Shown here piece after piece: positions 63,528 through 64,000 of a stretch of DNA of 64,000 nt (within the stretch, counting starts at the first letter, position 1; each line of letters begins with the position of its first letter). Made by a program: the position numbers and the translations under genes. This DNA comes from UBA2589 sp038120095 (lineage in GTDB: Bacteria > Gemmatimonadota > Gemmatimonadetes > Longimicrobiales > Gaopeijiaceae), in contig JAYOKZ010000010.1 of the NCBI GenBank assembly GCA_038120095.1, forward strand, positions 15,058 to 79,057. Reading direction: 5' to 3'. Under the pieces are notes generated by a model. That model was not told the DNA's origin, ran no database searches, and saw only the letters and a list, made by a program, of their open reading frames with translations.

Positions 63528-64000
63528 ATGAATCGTATTTTCGGCCTGACCCTCCTCGCCCTCCTCCCCGCATGTCAGCCCTCGCCCCCGGACTTCGCGG
63601 CAGTCTTCGACGGATCGGGCGGCACCTGGGTGGATCTGACTCACAGCTTCTCGGAATCCACCATCTACTGGCCCACCGACACGCTCGGATTCCAGCTGAG
63701 TGAGGAGGCGTTCGGGCAGACCGAGGGGGGCTGGTTCTATGCGTCCTACTCCTTCGCCTCAGCCGAGCACGGGGGCACGCACCTCGACGCGCCCATCCAT
63801 TTCGCCGAGGGCCGGCGCACGACGGACGAGATCCCGCTGACCGGGCTCATCGGAGCCGCAGCCGTCATCGACGTATCCGACCGTGCCACGCCCGATTACC
63901 TGGTCAGCGTCGAAGACCTCATGGAATGGGAGGGCAGCCACGGAACCCTGGCGGACGGCAGCATGGTGCTGATCCGTACAGGATGGTCCGACCGGTGGAC
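63528..64000 (+). CDS. Cyclase-family (kynurenine formamidase-like) lipoprotein, 3' end cut by window
   Basis: The visible 157 residues start with a lipobox signal (ALLPAC, about residue 15) and lead into the cyclase/KynB-like metal-hydrolase domain: WVDLTHSFSESTIYWP and EHGGTHLDAPIHFAEG, whose His and Asp bind metal. These enzymes hydrolyse N-formylkynurenine or cyclic amides and imides. The lipid anchor implies an extracytoplasmic enzyme. The gene runs off the right edge. Confidence 0.9.
   Translation, partial: MNRIFGLTLLALLPACQPSPPDFAAVFDGSGGTWVDLTHSFSESTIYWPTDTLGFQLSEEAFGQTEGGWFYASYSFASAEHGGTHLDAPIHFAEGRRTTDEIPLTGLIGAAAVIDVSDRATPDYLVSVEDLMEWEGSHGTLADGSMVLIRTGWSDRW

Noticed and set aside
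1..64000. CRISPR arrays, insertion sequences, integrases, phage genes
   Set aside because: No spaced direct repeats, no transposase or integrase motifs, and no tRNA-linked boundary were seen.

Overview
The window reads as about 64 kb of a high-GC bacterial metagenome scaffold; a 10-N assembly gap lies at 18278-18287. No 16S or taxonomic marker is present. The gene families point by inference to an uncultured, probably marine Gemmatimonadota-like bacterium: exported sortilin/BNR-repeat proteins, a DUF5916/CBM9 protein, TolB-like TPR membrane proteins, carboxypeptidase-regulatory-like lipoproteins, an MCE/Mla transporter, ThyX, Tat-exported Gfo/Idh with DUF1080 proteins, and YHYH/DUF305 metal-binding proteins. 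Genes are densely packed, with many 4-bp stop/start overlaps. No mobile element, CRISPR array, rRNA or convincing tRNA was seen.

Region 1 (1-9.4 kb, minus strand) is a long gene train: PTPS-type 6-pyruvoyl-tetrahydropterin synthase, folE, an SDR, a zinc-ribbon protein, a TPR protein, OsmC, a long-chain acyl-CoA synthetase, CutA, a TPR protein, a macro-domain protein, a transglutaminase-like protein and an ABC ATPase cut by the window edge. The first three genes look like a tetrahydrobiopterin-type pterin pathway. Their leader (9262-9430) folds into two mutually exclusive stems, one of them an intrinsic terminator, so it is a candidate riboswitch or attenuator of unknown class.

Region 2 (9.5-27 kb) is mostly housekeeping: endonuclease IV, a possible structured ncRNA, an HEAGH membrane protein, fumarase, a YHYH-DUF305 fusion lipoprotein, two SDRs (one PTR1-like with its catalytic Tyr replaced by His), thioredoxin reductase next to a TrxB-like ferredoxin-NADP reductase, a Nudix hydrolase, mlaE-mlaF-mlaD, a site-2 protease, Rho, and a DhaL-DegV fusion. 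Region 3 (27-44 kb) holds an MshEN/GspE_N-REC regulator, a DUF5916 protein, a TolB-TPR protein, a radical SAM/phosphoesterase/asparaginase-domain trio, an aldehyde dehydrogenase, ThyX, a split AhpD-like gene, a MatB/ACSF3-like synthetase overlapping a sodium:solute symporter, and lipoproteins.

The most striking gene is the AhpD-like peroxidase at 37293-37880. An in-frame TGA replaces the second Cys of its CxxC centre (CFYU), and a hairpin that fits the bacterial SECIS rules follows 18 nt later, so it is probably a selenoprotein. Region 4 (44-64 kb) is an exported/periplasmic catabolic zone: a NamZ-like protein, a large BNR-repeat protein, a tandem pair of carboxypeptidase-regulatory-like proteins, an M20 peptidase, a nitroreductase, an aminotransferase, an amidohydrolase, LVIVD-like and DUF305 lipoproteins, two DUF1080 proteins with a Tat-exported Gfo/Idh oxidoreductase, and a cyclase-family protein cut by the window end.
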